A stretch of 64,000 nt of DNA, taken from NCBI RefSeq assembly GCF_007556705.1, contig NZ_VJOL01000001.1, forward strand, positions 119,851-183,850, in the 5' to 3' direction. The translations under genes and the position numbers were made by a program. The notes beneath the pieces are model-generated. The model searched no databases, was not told the DNA's origin, and saw only the letters and a list, made by a program, of their open reading frames with translations. Below are positions 46,492 to 56,600 of the stretch, piece after piece; position 1 is the stretch's first letter, and each line of letters opens with the position of its first letter. The DNA is from Tepidimonas thermarum. Its GTDB lineage: Bacteria; Pseudomonadota; Gammaproteobacteria; Burkholderiales; Burkholderiaceae_C.

Positions 46492-47933
46492 GGTGCGCGG
46501 CTCCCTTCGCTGCACACGGTCTCGATGTAGGCCTTGACGCGCGCCGCGTCGGCGGGCATGACCTGCACGCGCTTGGGCAAGTCCTCGATCCCGGCAAACC
46601 GGGCGGGACGCTCGGGTTCGCGGCCCAGCGCCTCGACGATGGTGGCGGCAAATTTGATCGGCAACGCGGTCTCGAGCACGATCATGGGCACGCCGGGCTG
46701 CAGGTGCTCGCGCGCCACCTTGACGCCGTCGGCCGTGTGCGGGTCGATCAGCATGCCGTGGCGCTGCCAGACGTCGCGGATGGTGGCGATGCGGTTGGCG
46801 TGGGTGCTGCGCCCGCTGACGAACCCGTAGCGCGCCCGTGCCTCGGCAAAGGCCGGGGGCTGCGACAGGTCAAAACGCCCCTGGCGCGCCAGCGCTTCGC
46901 CGAACAGACGCTGGGTGGCAGCGGCATCGCGCCCCAGCAGGTCGAAGACGAAGCGCTCGAAATTGCTCGCCTTGCTGATGTCCATCGATGGGCTGGAGGT
47001 CTCGTGCGTCTCGGCGCTGCCGCGCACGCGGTAGACACCGGTGCGGAAAAACTCATCGAGCACGTCGTTTTCGTTGGTGGCCACGACCAGGCGCTCGATC
47101 GGCAGGCCCATCATGCGTGCGATGTGGCCGGCGCAGACGTTGCCAAAATTGCCGCTGGGCACGGCAAAGCTCACGCGTTGGTCGTCATGCTCGGTGGCCT
47201 GGATCCAGCCCGCAACGTAATACACCACCTGCGCCAGCAAACGCGCCCAGTTGATCGAGTTGACCGTGCCGATGCGCCAGCGGCGCTTGAACGCGAGGTC
47301 GGCGCTGACCGCCTTGACGATGTCTTGGCAATCGTCGAAGACGCCCTCGATGGCGATGTTGTGGATGTTGGGGTCCTGCAGGCTGTACATCTGCGCCTGC
47401 TGAAATGGGCTCATGCGCCCGTGGGGGCTGAGCATGAAGACGCGAATGCCACGCTTGCCGCGCATCGCATATTCGGCGGCGCTGCCGGTGTCGCCACTGG
47501 TGGCGCCCAGGATGTTGAGGGTCTCGCCGCGGCGCGCCAGCTCGTACTCGAACAGCTGGCCCAGCAGCTGCATCGCCATGTCCTTGAAGGCCAGCGTCGG
47601 GCCATTGGAGAGCCCCTCCAGCCACAAGCCGTCTTCGACGTGGCGCAGCGGCACGATCTCGCCGGTGCCAAACACCTCGGCCGTGTAGGTGCGCCGCAGC
47701 AGGGCGCGCAGGTCGTCGGCCGGGATGTCGTCGATGTAGAGCGACAGGATTTGAAACGCCAGCTCGGCGTAGCCCTGCTCATGGTAGGTGCGGCGCAGGC
47801 GCGCCAGATCCGCTGCCTCCAGGCGCGGGTAGTGCTCGGGCAGGTACAGGCCCCCGTCGGGCGCCAGGCCCTCGAGCAGGATGTCGCTGAAGCGGCGGCG
47901 CTCGGGGTGGCCGCGCGTGGACAGGTAGCGCAT
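46488..47933 (-). CDS. thrC: Threonine synthase
   Basis: 481-residue PLP enzyme converting O-phosphohomoserine to threonine. Schiff-base Lys117 in GPTLAFKDMA, phosphate-binding GATSGDTGSAAEYA (about 143-156), and the long C-terminal domain of the class with about 480 residues. The start at 47933 shares one base with the hom stop (TGATG). The pathway continues from hom with homoserine kinase (thrB) not present in the window. Confidence 0.97.
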   Translation of the reverse strand: MRYLSTRGHPERRRFSDILLEGLAPDGGLYLPEHYPRLEAADLARLRRTYHEQGYAELAFQILSLYIDDIPADDLRALLRRTYTAEVFGTGEIVPLRHVEDGLWLEGLSNGPTLAFKDMAMQLLGQLFEYELARRGETLNILGATSGDTGSAAEYAMRGKRGIRVFMLSPHGRMSPFQQAQMYSLQDPNIHNIAIEGVFDDCQDIVKAVSADLAFKRRWRIGTVNSINWARLLAQVVYYVAGWIQATEHDDQRVSFAVPSGNFGNVCAGHIARMMGLPIERLVVATNENDVLDEFFRTGVYRVRGSAETHETSSPSMDISKASNFERFVFDLLGRDAAATQRLFGEALARQGRFDLSQPPAFAEARARYGFVSGRSTHANRIATIRDVWQRHGMLIDPHTADGVKVAREHLQPGVPMIVLETALPIKFAATIVEALGREPERPARFAGIEDLPKRVQVMPADAARVKAYIETVCSEGSRAP

Positions 47934-49264
47934 CAGGCCAGCTCCTCCTTGCGGATGCGCACGATCGGCGCCAGCACCGTGGGCAACGCCTGGATCGCCG
48001 CCAGCGCGCCATTCATCGTGCCTTCGCTGGTGTCGTGCGTGAGGATGATCAGATCGGTCTGGGTGCTGCCCTCGCCGCCCACCTCATCGGCCTCGCGCTG
48101 CAGCACCGCGTCGATGCTGATGCCGGCGCGCGCCAGGATGCCGGTGACCTCGGCCAGCACGCCGGCCTGGTCTGCCACACGCAGGCGCAGGTAGTAGCTG
48201 GTGACGACCTGCTCCATCGGCACGATGACCAGGTCGCTCATCGCCTGCGGCTGGAAGGCCAGGTGCGGCACGCGGTGCTGCGGATCGGCGGTGTGCAGGC
48301 GCGTCACGTCCACCAGGTCGGCGATGACGGCGCTGGCGGTCGGCTCGCTGCCCGCACCCTTGCCGTAATACAGGGTGGTGCCCACCGCGTCGCCCTGCAC
48401 CACCACCGCGTTCATCGCCCCTTCCACGTTGGCGATGAGCCGCTTGGCGGGCACAAGCGTCGGGTGCACGCGCAATTCCACCCCCCCGGACACGCGCTTG
48501 GTGATGCCCAGCAGCTTGATGCGGTAGCCCAGCTGTTCGGCGTAGCGGATATCGGCCGCCTGCAAGCGGGTGATGCCTTCGACATACGCCTTGTCGAACT
48601 GCACCGGGATGCCAAAGGCCAGCGCGCTCATCAGCGTGGCCTTGTGCGCGGCGTCGATGCCTTCGATGTCGAAGGTGGGGTCGGCCTCGGCATAGCCCAG
48701 GCGCTGCGCCTCGCGCAGCACGGCGTCGAAGTCCAGCCCCTTGTCGCGCATTTCCGACAAGATGAAGTTGGTGGTGCCGTTGATGATGCCGGCCACCCAC
48801 TCGATGCGGTTGGCGGTCAGCCCCTCGCGCAGCGCTTTGATGATCGGGATGCCGCCGGCCACCGCGGCCTCGAACGCCACCATCACGCCCTTGGCCTGCG
48901 CGGCGGCAAAAATCTCGGTGCCGTGCACGGCCAGCAGCGCCTTGTTGGCGGTGACCACGTGCTTGCCGGCCGCGATCGCTTCCAGCACGAGCTGGCGTGC
49001 AATGCCATAGCCGCCGATGAGCTCCACCACGATGTCGATGGCCGGGTTGGCGATGACGGCGCGCGCGTCGCTGACGACGCTGGCCGCATCACCGACGATG
49101 GCGCGCGCGCGCCCGACGTCGAGATCGGCCACCTGGGTGATCGCAATGCCGCGGCCGGCGCGGCGGCGGATTTCCTCTTGGTTGCGTTGCAGCACACGGT
49201 AGACGCCGCTGCCGACGGTGCCAATGCCCAGCAGGCCGACCTGGATCGGTTGGTGTTCGCTCAT
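47933..49264 (-). CDS. hom: Homoserine dehydrogenase
   Basis: 443-residue homoserine dehydrogenase with NAD(P)-binding GIGTVGSGVYRVL (about 14-26), catalytic GIINGTTNFIL (about 178-188), and a C-terminal ACT domain (about 355-430) that gives threonine feedback inhibition. Reduces aspartate semialdehyde to homoserine. The start at 49264 (MSEHQPIQVGLLG) is preferred; an upstream in-frame start adds 14 residues. It follows the aminotransferase by 38 bases. Confidence 0.97.
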   Translation of the reverse strand: MSEHQPIQVGLLGIGTVGSGVYRVLQRNQEEIRRRAGRGIAITQVADLDVGRARAIVGDAASVVSDARAVIANPAIDIVVELIGGYGIARQLVLEAIAAGKHVVTANKALLAVHGTEIFAAAQAKGVMVAFEAAVAGGIPIIKALREGLTANRIEWVAGIINGTTNFILSEMRDKGLDFDAVLREAQRLGYAEADPTFDIEGIDAAHKATLMSALAFGIPVQFDKAYVEGITRLQAADIRYAEQLGYRIKLLGITKRVSGGVELRVHPTLVPAKRLIANVEGAMNAVVVQGDAVGTTLYYGKGAGSEPTASAVIADLVDVTRLHTADPQHRVPHLAFQPQAMSDLVIVPMEQVVTSYYLRLRVADQAGVLAEVTGILARAGISIDAVLQREADEVGGEGSTQTDLIILTHDTSEGTMNGALAAIQALPTVLAPIVRIRKEELA

Positions 49265-49302
49265 GGTGTGGGTGGTCCAACGTTGGTAAAAACAGGGTGG
49301 GC

Positions 49303-50538
49303 TCAATCGGTGCCCAAGCGCCGCCGCATGTGGCCCAGAAAGCGTGCGATGCGCCCGATCGCCTCGGCCAAATCGTCCTCATGCGGCAAAAACACCAGGC
49401 GGAAGTGGTCCGGCGTCGGGTAATTGAACCCGGTGCCCTGCACGATCAGCACTTTTTCTTCGGCCAGCAAATCGTAGGCAAACTGCTGGTCATCCTCGAT
49501 CGGGTAGATCTGCGGGTCCAGGCGCGGGAACATGTACAGCGCGGCCTTGGGCTTGACGCAGGTCACGCCCGGGATCTCGGTCAACAGCCGGTGCGCCAGG
49601 TCACGCTGGCGGCACAACCGCCCGCCCGGCGCCACCAGGTCGTTGATGCTCTGGTAGCCCCCCAAGGCGGTCTGGATGGCCAGCTGCCCCGGCGTGTTGG
49701 CGCACAAGCGCATCGAGGCCAACATGTTGAGACCCTCGATGTAGTCCTTGGCGCGGCGCTTGTCGCCCGAGACGATCATCCACCCGGCGCGGTAGCCGCA
49801 CGAACGGTAGTTTTTGCTCAAGCCGTTGAAGGTCACAAACAAAATATCGTCCGCCAGCGACGCGATCGAGGTGTGCACATTGCCGTCGTAGAGCACCTTG
49901 TCGTAAATCTCGTCGGCAAACACGATCAGCCCGTGCTTGCGCGCCAGCTCGACGATCGCCTGCAGCACCTCGACCGGGTAGAGTGCGCCGGTCGGGTTGT
50001 TGGGGTTGATGACGACGATGCCCTTGGTGGCCGGCGTGATCTTGCGCGCCATGTCCTCCAGGTCCGGGATCCAGCCGTTGGCCTCATCGCACAGGTAGTG
50101 CACTGGCGTGCCGCCCGACAGCGACACCGACGCCGTCCACAGCGGGTAGTCCGGCGCCGGCACCAAAATCTCGTCGCCAGCGTTGAGCAGCGCGTTCATG
50201 CTCATGGTGATGAGCTCGCTGGCGCCGTTGCCCAGGTACACGTCGTCGACCGTGACGCCGGCGATGCGCTTTTCCTGCGTGTAGTGCACGATGGCCTTGC
50301 GCGGCGCAAACAGCCCCTTGCTGTCGGTGTAGCCGGCCGCCTGCGGCAGGTTGCGGATCATGTCCTGCACGATCTCATCGGGCGGCTCCAGCCCGAACAC
50401 CGCCAGGTTGCCGATGTTGAGCTTGATGATCTTGTGCCCGTCCTCCTCCATCTGGCGGGCCTTCTCCAGCACGGGCCCGCGGATGTCGTAGCAGACGTTG
50501 GCCAGCTTGGCCGATTTGTGGATCACGGAGGACGGCAT
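49303..50538 (-). CDS. PLP aminotransferase, AlaA-like
   Basis: 411-residue class I aminotransferase. PLP Lys in NGLSKNYRSCGYRAGWM (about 238-254); NPNNPTGALYP and YPLWTASVSLSGG are the substrate-side motifs. Closest in pattern to alanine/AlaA-type transaminases that make alanine from pyruvate and glutamate. It heads the hom-thrC operon, where it may also feed aspartate-family nitrogen. Alternative: aspartate-type aminotransferase; specificity is not certain. Confidence 0.9.
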   Translation of the reverse strand: MPSSVIHKSAKLANVCYDIRGPVLEKARQMEEDGHKIIKLNIGNLAVFGLEPPDEIVQDMIRNLPQAAGYTDSKGLFAPRKAIVHYTQEKRIAGVTVDDVYLGNGASELITMSMNALLNAGDEILVPAPDYPLWTASVSLSGGTPVHYLCDEANGWIPDLEDMARKITPATKGIVVINPNNPTGALYPVEVLQAIVELARKHGLIVFADEIYDKVLYDGNVHTSIASLADDILFVTFNGLSKNYRSCGYRAGWMIVSGDKRRAKDYIEGLNMLASMRLCANTPGQLAIQTALGGYQSINDLVAPGGRLCRQRDLAHRLLTEIPGVTCVKPKAALYMFPRLDPQIYPIEDDQQFAYDLLAEEKVLIVQGTGFNYPTPDHFRLVFLPHEDDLAEAIGRIARFLGHMRRRLGTD

Positions 50539-50600
50539 GGCAGGTGTGCGGCGTAATCAGGCAGGCGGCCATGATAGCCACCCGGAACAGGGGTCAACCC

Positions 50601-50606
50601 TATAAT
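50601..50606 (+). promoter_or_regulatory. -10 box of the Mth938-like gene
   Basis: TATAAT in the 110-base divergent region upstream of the plus-strand gene, 42 bases before its ATG. No good -35 was found at 17 bases upstream. Tentative. Confidence 0.4.
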
Positions 50607-50648
50607 TTCACCACAGTTTGACGCCCCGGCCCGCGCCGGCGCACGCGC

Positions 50649-51029
50649 ATGAAAATCCAGCCCGACCGCATCGACACGCTTGCCATCCAGGCCCACGGGC
50701 CGGGCTGGGTGGTCGTCGGCGGCCAGCGCCATGAGCACAGCCTCATCGTCGGCAGCAACGGGCGGTTGCAGGCCTGGGCCTGCGCCTCGCACACCGAGCT
50801 GACCGCCCAGCACTTCGAGCAACTGGCCGAGGGCGACCCGGAGGTCGTTTTGTTTGGCAGCGGCCGGCGCCTGCGCTTCGTGCACCCCTCGCTGCTGCAG
50901 GGCCTGATCGCGCGCGGCATTGGCGTGGAGACCATGGACACGATGGCCGCCGCGCGCACCTACAACATCCTGGCCAGCGAAGGCCGGCGCGTGGTGGCCG
51001 CCCTGCTGCTCGAGCGCGACGGCGGTTGA
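50649..51029 (+). CDS. Mth938-like (DUF498) domain protein
   Basis: 126-residue single-domain protein of the Mth938/NDUFAF3-like family: HSLIVGSNGRLQAW (about 30-43), LFGSGRRLRFVHPSLLQGLI (about 68-87), GIGVETMDTMAAARTYNILA (about 90-109). No enzymatic residues are known for this fold. The eukaryotic homologue helps assemble respiratory complex I; bacterial function is open. Divergent from the aminotransferase. Confidence 0.9.
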   Translation: MKIQPDRIDTLAIQAHGPGWVVVGGQRHEHSLIVGSNGRLQAWACASHTELTAQHFEQLAEGDPEVVLFGSGRRLRFVHPSLLQGLIARGIGVETMDTMAAARTYNILASEGRRVVAALLLERDGG

Positions 51030-51100
51030 TCGGCGCCAAGCGCGGCCCCGACGCGGCGACAGGCGCCGGCGGGGGCCGGCTGATACGGAATCAAGACGCC

Positions 51101-51123
51101 CAATGTGCTAAAATAGCACAATG
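51101..51123 (+). promoter_or_regulatory. Palindrome over an extended -10 upstream of the peroxiredoxin gene
   Basis: TGTGCTA-aaa-TAGCACA is a perfect inverted repeat (flanking CA/TG extends it with one mismatch). It contains the extended -10-like TGCTAAAAT. Located 138 bases before bcp, within a 231-base gap that holds no other gene I trust. A repressor binding here would block the promoter. Confidence 0.5.
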
Positions 51124-51260
51124 TTCGGCGCAGCCCATCCCGTCGCCGCCGAACGCGCGGCGCCCCATACCGCCACGCTGCGGCCGTGGGACAGTTTGGT
51201 GGGTACTGCGGTGTTTTCCCGAACGCCATCGACGAACCAACCACGCAGGGGACTTGCTTC

Positions 51261-51737
51261 ATGGCCGTAGTCGTCAACAAACCCATTCCCGAATTCGAAG
51301 CCCAAGCGACCGGCGGCATCCAGGTCACCCACCAGTCCCATCGGGGTCAAATCCTCGTCCTGTATTTCTACCCCAAAGACCACACCCCTGGCTGCACCAC
51401 CGAGGCCATGCAATTTCGCGACCAGTACGCGGAGTTCGTCAAGGCCGGCGCCCAGGTGTTTGGGGTGTCGCGCGACAACCTCAAATCCCACGAAGATTTC
51501 AAGGCCAAGCTCGGTCTGCCGTTCGAATTGATTGCCGACACCGAAGAAAAAATGTGCCATATGTTCGGTGTGGTCAAGAACAAAATCATGTACGGCAAAA
51601 AGGTCAAGGGCATCGAGCGCAGCACCTTTTTGATCAGCCCCGAGGGCATCCTGTTGCAAGAGTGGCGCGGGATCAAGGTTCCCGGTCACGTGGACGACGT
51701 GCTCAAGGCCGTCAAGATGCTCAAGAAAGTCGCATAA
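51261..51737 (+). CDS. bcp: Peroxiredoxin, Bcp/PrxQ family
   Basis: 158-residue thiol peroxidase that reduces hydroperoxides. Peroxidatic Cys45 in PKDHTPGCTTEA. The resolving Cys50 of E. coli Bcp is Met here, while Cys99 (in EEKMCHMFG) is kept. Regeneration therefore uses Cys99, a partner thiol, or the enzyme is 1-Cys. The start at 51261 (MAVVVNKPIPEFEA) is the family start. Followed by a strong terminator. Confidence 0.95.
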   Translation: MAVVVNKPIPEFEAQATGGIQVTHQSHRGQILVLYFYPKDHTPGCTTEAMQFRDQYAEFVKAGAQVFGVSRDNLKSHEDFKAKLGLPFELIADTEEKMCHMFGVVKNKIMYGKKVKGIERSTFLISPEGILLQEWRGIKVPGHVDDVLKAVKMLKKVA

Positions 51738-51772
51738 AGCCCACGGCCCCGCCGTGCACGCACCGCGTCCAC

Positions 51773-51802
51773 ACGCCGCCCCTCGGGGCGGCGTCGTTTT
51801 TT
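51773..51802 (+). terminator. Rho-independent terminator after bcp
   Basis: Ten-base arms ACGCCGCCCC / GGGGCGGCGT with a minimal TC between them (effective loop four to six bases) followed by CG and six T residues. Isolates bcp from phoH, whose ATG is 17 bases on; the phoH promoter must then lie within or upstream of this region. Confidence 0.9.
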
Positions 51803-51818
51803 CTGGCATGATGAACCC

Positions 51819-53603
51819 ATGCCACTGCCTCCGCCTCCTCGCCGCAAAGCCGACCGCGTCGATCTGAAACCCAGCGCCGAGCGCGCCGCCCCCCAGCCGG
51901 CTGACGCCGTGACCGACGCGACCGACGCGACCGACGCACCCGCGCTGGCCCTGCCGCCAGCCCTGGTGGATGCGCCACCCGCCGCCGAGCGCACCACGCG
52001 CCACACCCGGCGCAGCCGCGCCCGCCGTGGCGCCACCGCGGCGGCAGCCGCCCCCAGCGCGGTGCCCGTGGCGCCACCGGCCCCGCCAGCCCCGGCGCCA
52101 GCGCCAATGGATGCCTCGATGCCCGCGCCGCCGCCGGCCACCGGCGCCCCGGCCCCCGCCACCGAACGCCGCCCGGCACGCGCAGGACAGCGGCGGCGCC
52201 CCGCGAGCAACGGTCGCACGCGGCTGTTCGTGCTCGACACCAACGTGCTCATGCACGACCCGAGCAGCCTGTTCCGCTTCGAGGAGCACGACATCTTCCT
52301 GCCCATGATCGTGCTGGAGGAGCTCGACAACAACAAAAAGGGCATGAGCGAGGTCGCGCGCAACGCACGCCAGGCCAGCCGCTCGCTGGACGCGCTGGCC
52401 GCCACCGCCCAGGGCGACATCCGCGCCGGCTTGGCGCTGTCTGCGCTGGGCAACCGCGAGGCCACGGGCACGCTGTTCTTCCAGACCGAACCGCTCACCC
52501 ACGCCCTGCCCGACGATCTGCCCCAGGGCAAGGCTGACAACCAAATCCTGTCGGTGGTGCAGGCGCTCAAGGCACGCCATCCGGAGCGTGACGTGGTGCT
52601 GGTGTCCAAGGACATCAACATGCGCATCAAGGCGCGCGCGCTGGGGCTGGCGGCGGAAGACTACGAAAACGACAAAACGCTCGACGACGCCGAGATGCTC
52701 TACACCGGGTCGCTGGCGCTGCCGGCCGACTTTTGGACCCGCCAGAGCAAGCGCGTGGAAAGCTGGCAACAAGGGGGGCACACCTTCTACCGCATCACCG
52801 GGCCGCTGGCCGAGCAGCTCTACCTCAACCAGTTCGTCTACTACGAGGCCGCCGGTGAGCCGCCCCTGTACGCACGCGTGGTGGAGCTGCGCGGCAAGAC
52901 CGCGGTGCTGCGCACCCTCAAGGACTACACGCATCTCAAAAACGCGGTGTGGGGGGTGTCGGCGCGCAACCGGGAACAGAACTTCGCGCTCAACCTGCTG
53001 ATGGACCCCGAGGTGGACTTCGTCACGCTGGCCGGCACCGCGGGCACCGGCAAGACGCTCATGGCCTTGGCGGCGGGACTGACGCAGGTGCTCGACGAGC
53101 GCCGCTACACCGAAATCATCATGACGCGCGCCACCGTCAGCGTCGGGGAGGACATCGGCTTTCTGCCCGGCACGGAGGAGGAAAAAATGGGCCCGTGGAT
53201 GGGGGCGCTGGACGACAACCTGGAGTTCCTCTCCCAGGGTGCGCGCAACAACGCCGGCGAATGGGGGCGGGCGGCCACCCAGGACCTGATCCGCAGCCGC
53301 ATCAAGATCAAGAGCCTGAATTTCATGCGCGGCCGCACCTTCCTCAACAAGTACGTCATCATCGACGAGGCGCAAAACCTCACGCCCAAACAGATGAAGA
53401 CGCTCATCACCCGCGCCGGCCCGGGCACTAAGCTGGTCTGCATGGGCAACCTGGCCCAGATCGACACGCCCTACCTGACCGAGGGCTCATCGGGCCTGAC
53501 CTATGTGGTGGACCGCTTCAAGGGCTGGCCGCACGGTGGCCACGTGACGCTGGCACGCGGCGAGCGCTCGCGCTTGGCGGACTTCGCCAGCGACGTGCTC
53601 TGA
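51819..53603 (+). CDS. PIN-PhoH family RNA helicase/ribonuclease
   Basis: 594-residue protein: long Ala/Pro-rich disordered N-terminus (1-130, with a TDATDATDA repeat), PIN nuclease-like domain (about 134-270, FVLDTNVLMHDP and SKDINMRIKA keep the acidic residues), and a PhoH ATPase domain (about 375-590) with Walker A GTAGTGKTLM (about 405) and IIDEAQNLTPKQ. This PIN-PhoH (PhoH2/YlaK) architecture is described as an RNA helicase plus ribonuclease. Cytoplasmic. No partner antitoxin gene is seen beside it. Confidence 0.94.
   Translation: MPLPPPPRRKADRVDLKPSAERAAPQPADAVTDATDATDAPALALPPALVDAPPAAERTTRHTRRSRARRGATAAAAAPSAVPVAPPAPPAPAPAPMDASMPAPPPATGAPAPATERRPARAGQRRRPASNGRTRLFVLDTNVLMHDPSSLFRFEEHDIFLPMIVLEELDNNKKGMSEVARNARQASRSLDALAATAQGDIRAGLALSALGNREATGTLFFQTEPLTHALPDDLPQGKADNQILSVVQALKARHPERDVVLVSKDINMRIKARALGLAAEDYENDKTLDDAEMLYTGSLALPADFWTRQSKRVESWQQGGHTFYRITGPLAEQLYLNQFVYYEAAGEPPLYARVVELRGKTAVLRTLKDYTHLKNAVWGVSARNREQNFALNLLMDPEVDFVTLAGTAGTGKTLMALAAGLTQVLDERRYTEIIMTRATVSVGEDIGFLPGTEEEKMGPWMGALDDNLEFLSQGARNNAGEWGRAATQDLIRSRIKIKSLNFMRGRTFLNKYVIIDEAQNLTPKQMKTLITRAGPGTKLVCMGNLAQIDTPYLTEGSSGLTYVVDRFKGWPHGGHVTLARGERSRLADFASDVL
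51911..51937 (+). repeat. Three exact 9-bp repeats in the phoH 5' coding region
   Basis: GACCGACGC occurs three times in tandem and encodes TDATDATDA in the disordered N-terminal tail. A multiple of three, so slippage would keep frame. Confidence 0.9.
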
Positions 53604-53668
53604 CGCCGGCCCTGCCAAGGCCGCACGGGGGTGCCCGGGTACCCCGCTGCGCCACGCGCCATGCCTGA

Positions 53669-56600
53669 TCACGCCGCCGCGGCAGGCACCGGGGTGCGGT
53701 CGGCCCCCGGCACGCGCTGCCGCGCCAGCAGGACGTACACCGTGGGCACGACGAACACCGTCAACAGCGTGCCCACCGACATGCCGCCCACGATCACCCA
53801 GCCGATTTGCTGCCGGCTCTCGGCGCCCGCGCCGCTGGCCAGCGCCAGTGGGATGGCACCCAGCACCATGGCCCCGGTGGTCATGAGGATGGGCCGCAGA
53901 CGCAGTTCGGCGGCGCGCTGCACCGCAGCCAGGGTGGACTCGCCCTGCTGGCGCAGCTGGTTGGCAAACTCCACGATCAAGATGCCGTGCTTGGTGATCA
54001 GGCCCACGAGCGTCACCAGCCCGATCTGGCTGAAGACGTTGAGCGTGCCACCCGTGAACTTGAGCGCCGCCAGCGCCCCCAGCATGGACAGTGGCACGCT
54101 CAGCAAAATGACGAACGGATCGACGAAGCTTTCGAACTGCGCCGCCAGCACCAGGTAGATGAACAGGATCGCGAGCGCAAACACCAGCGCCAGCGACCCC
54201 GAGGCGGCGCGAAACTCGCGGCTGGAGCCGTTGAGGTCGGTGGTGTAGCCCTCGGGCAGCACCTCGCGCGCGATGGCGTCCATCACGCGCAGTGCCTCGC
54301 CCAGCGCAAAATCGGGCGCCAGGTTGGCGGTGATGGAGGCGCTGCGCCGCTGGCCAAAGTGGTTGAGCTCGCGCGGCGCCACGACCTCCTGCGTGCGCAC
54401 CAGGGCCGACAGCGGCACCATGGAGCCGTCGCGCGCGCGCACGCTGAGCTGCTCGATGGCCTGCGGGGTGGCGCGCTGCGGCGCGTCGGTCTGTGTGATG
54501 ACGTCGTACTGCTCACCCTCGCGTTTGTAACGCCCGACGACGCGCCCCCCCAGCATGGTCTCGACCGTGCGCGCGACCGCCTCGACGCTGACCCCGAGGT
54601 CGGCCGCGCGCTCGCGGTCCACCTCCAGCCGCAGCTCGGGTTTGTTCATGCGCAGATCGACGTCGACCTGCTGGAAGCCGGGGTAGTCGGCCATGCGGTT
54701 TTGGAAGTCGCGCACCACGCGCGCGAGGTTGGCGTAGCTGTCGCTGGTGGTGATGACGTAGTTGAGCGGCCGCTCGCGAAACCCCTGCCCCAACGACGGC
54801 GAGGTGATGGCAAACGCATTGACACCCGGCACCGCGGCCAGCCGCGGCGCGATCTCGCGCGCCATGGCGAGCGTGGTGCGCTCGCGCTCCTCCCAGGGCA
54901 CGGCGCGGAAGAACACCGTGCCCTGCGACACCGTGGGATTGCCCACGATGTTGAAGATGCGGTCGAACTCCGGGTAGCTCTGGCCGATGCGCTCGATGGC
55001 CTGCGCATAACGGCGCGTGTAATCGGCCGTGGCGCCATCGGGCGCGTTGACGACGGTCAGGATGACGCCGCGGTCTTCGAGCGGCGCCAACTCCTGCTTG
55101 GTGGTGCGCAGCAGCCAGACGCTGGCGGCCGCGCTGGCCAGCATGATCAGCACCACCCCCCAGCGCAGCCGCAGTGCCGCCGCCAGCGCACGCCCGTAGC
55201 CGCGCGTGAGCGCTTGCAGCAGCGCCTCCATGCCGCGGTCGAAGCGGCCCGGCGCCGGGTTGTGCCGCAGCAGCTTGGCGCACATCATGGGCGACAGCGT
55301 CAACGCCACGAAGCCCGACACCAGCACAGCGCCGGCCAGCGCCAGGGCAAATTCGCCAAACAAGCGCCCCGTGCGGCCCGGGGTAAAGGCCAACGGGGCG
55401 TAGACGGCCGCCAGCGTCAGGGTCATGGCCACCACGGCAAAGGCGATTTCGCGCGCGCCACGGATGGCCGCCGCAAACGGCGTCATGCCCTCTTCGATGT
55501 GGCGGTAGATGTTTTCCAGCACGACGATGGCGTCGTCCACCACGAGCCCGATGGCCAGCACCAGGGCCAGCAGGGTCAGCGTGTTGATGGAAAACCCAAA
55601 CAGCGCCATCAGCGCAAACGCCCCGATGAGGCTGACCGGGATGGTGACGAGCGGGATGATCGAGGCGCGCACCGTGCGCAAAAAGACAAAAATCACCAGC
55701 GTCACGAGCACCACCGCCTCGGCGATGGTGGTGTAGACCGCTTTGATCGAGCGGTCGATGAATACCGAGTTGTCGTTGGCAATGTCCACCTGCACGTCGG
55801 CGGGCAGATCCTCGCGCACCCGTTGCAGCAGCCCGCGCACCGAGGCCGAGAGCTCCAGCGGGTTGGCCGTGGCCTGCCGCAGCACGCCCAGCGAGACGGT
55901 GTCGCGTCCGTTCAGACGCACCGAGGTGCGCTCGTCCTGCGCGGCCTCCTCCACCCGGCCCACATCGCCCACACGCACCGGCTGGCCGTTGACCACGCGC
56001 ACGACCACCGCGGCAAACTGCTCGGGCGTGCGCAAGTCGGTGGCGGCGGTGACGTTGAACTCGCGCTGCAGGCTCTCCACCCGGCCCGCCGGCACCTCGA
56101 GGTTGGCGCGGCGCAGCGCGTCCTCCACGTCCTGGACGGTCAGCCCGTAGGCGGCCAGCCGCAGCGGGTCGAGCCAGACGCGCATGGAAAACTTGCGCTC
56201 GCCATAGACGCGCACATCGGCCACGCCGGTGGCGGTCTGCAGGCGCGGCTTGGCGATGCGGTTGGCCAGGTCGGAGAGCTCCAGCGCCGAGCGCGACGCC
56301 GAGCTCAGGGCGATCCAGACGACCGGGAACGCGTCCGCTTCCACCTTGGCCACCACCGGCTCGTCGGCGGCGTCGGGCAGCCGCCCGCGCACGCGCGCCA
56401 CCTTGTCGCGCACCTCGGCCGCCGCCGCGTCGGGGTCGCGCTCGAGGCGAAAGCGCACGGTGATCTGGCTCTGTTCCGGCCGGCTGATCGAGGTGATGAC
56501 ATCCACACCTTCGATGCCGGCCAGCGAATCCTCCAGCGGCTTGGTCACCTGGGACTCGACGACCTCGCTCGACGCACCGGTGAGCCGGGTGGTGACGGTG

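Noticed and set aside
51121..51269. 49-codon open frame in the bcp leader
   Set aside because: Has an ATG right at the palindrome but no similarity and no clear Shine-Dalgarno; kept as a remark in a finding, not as a gene.
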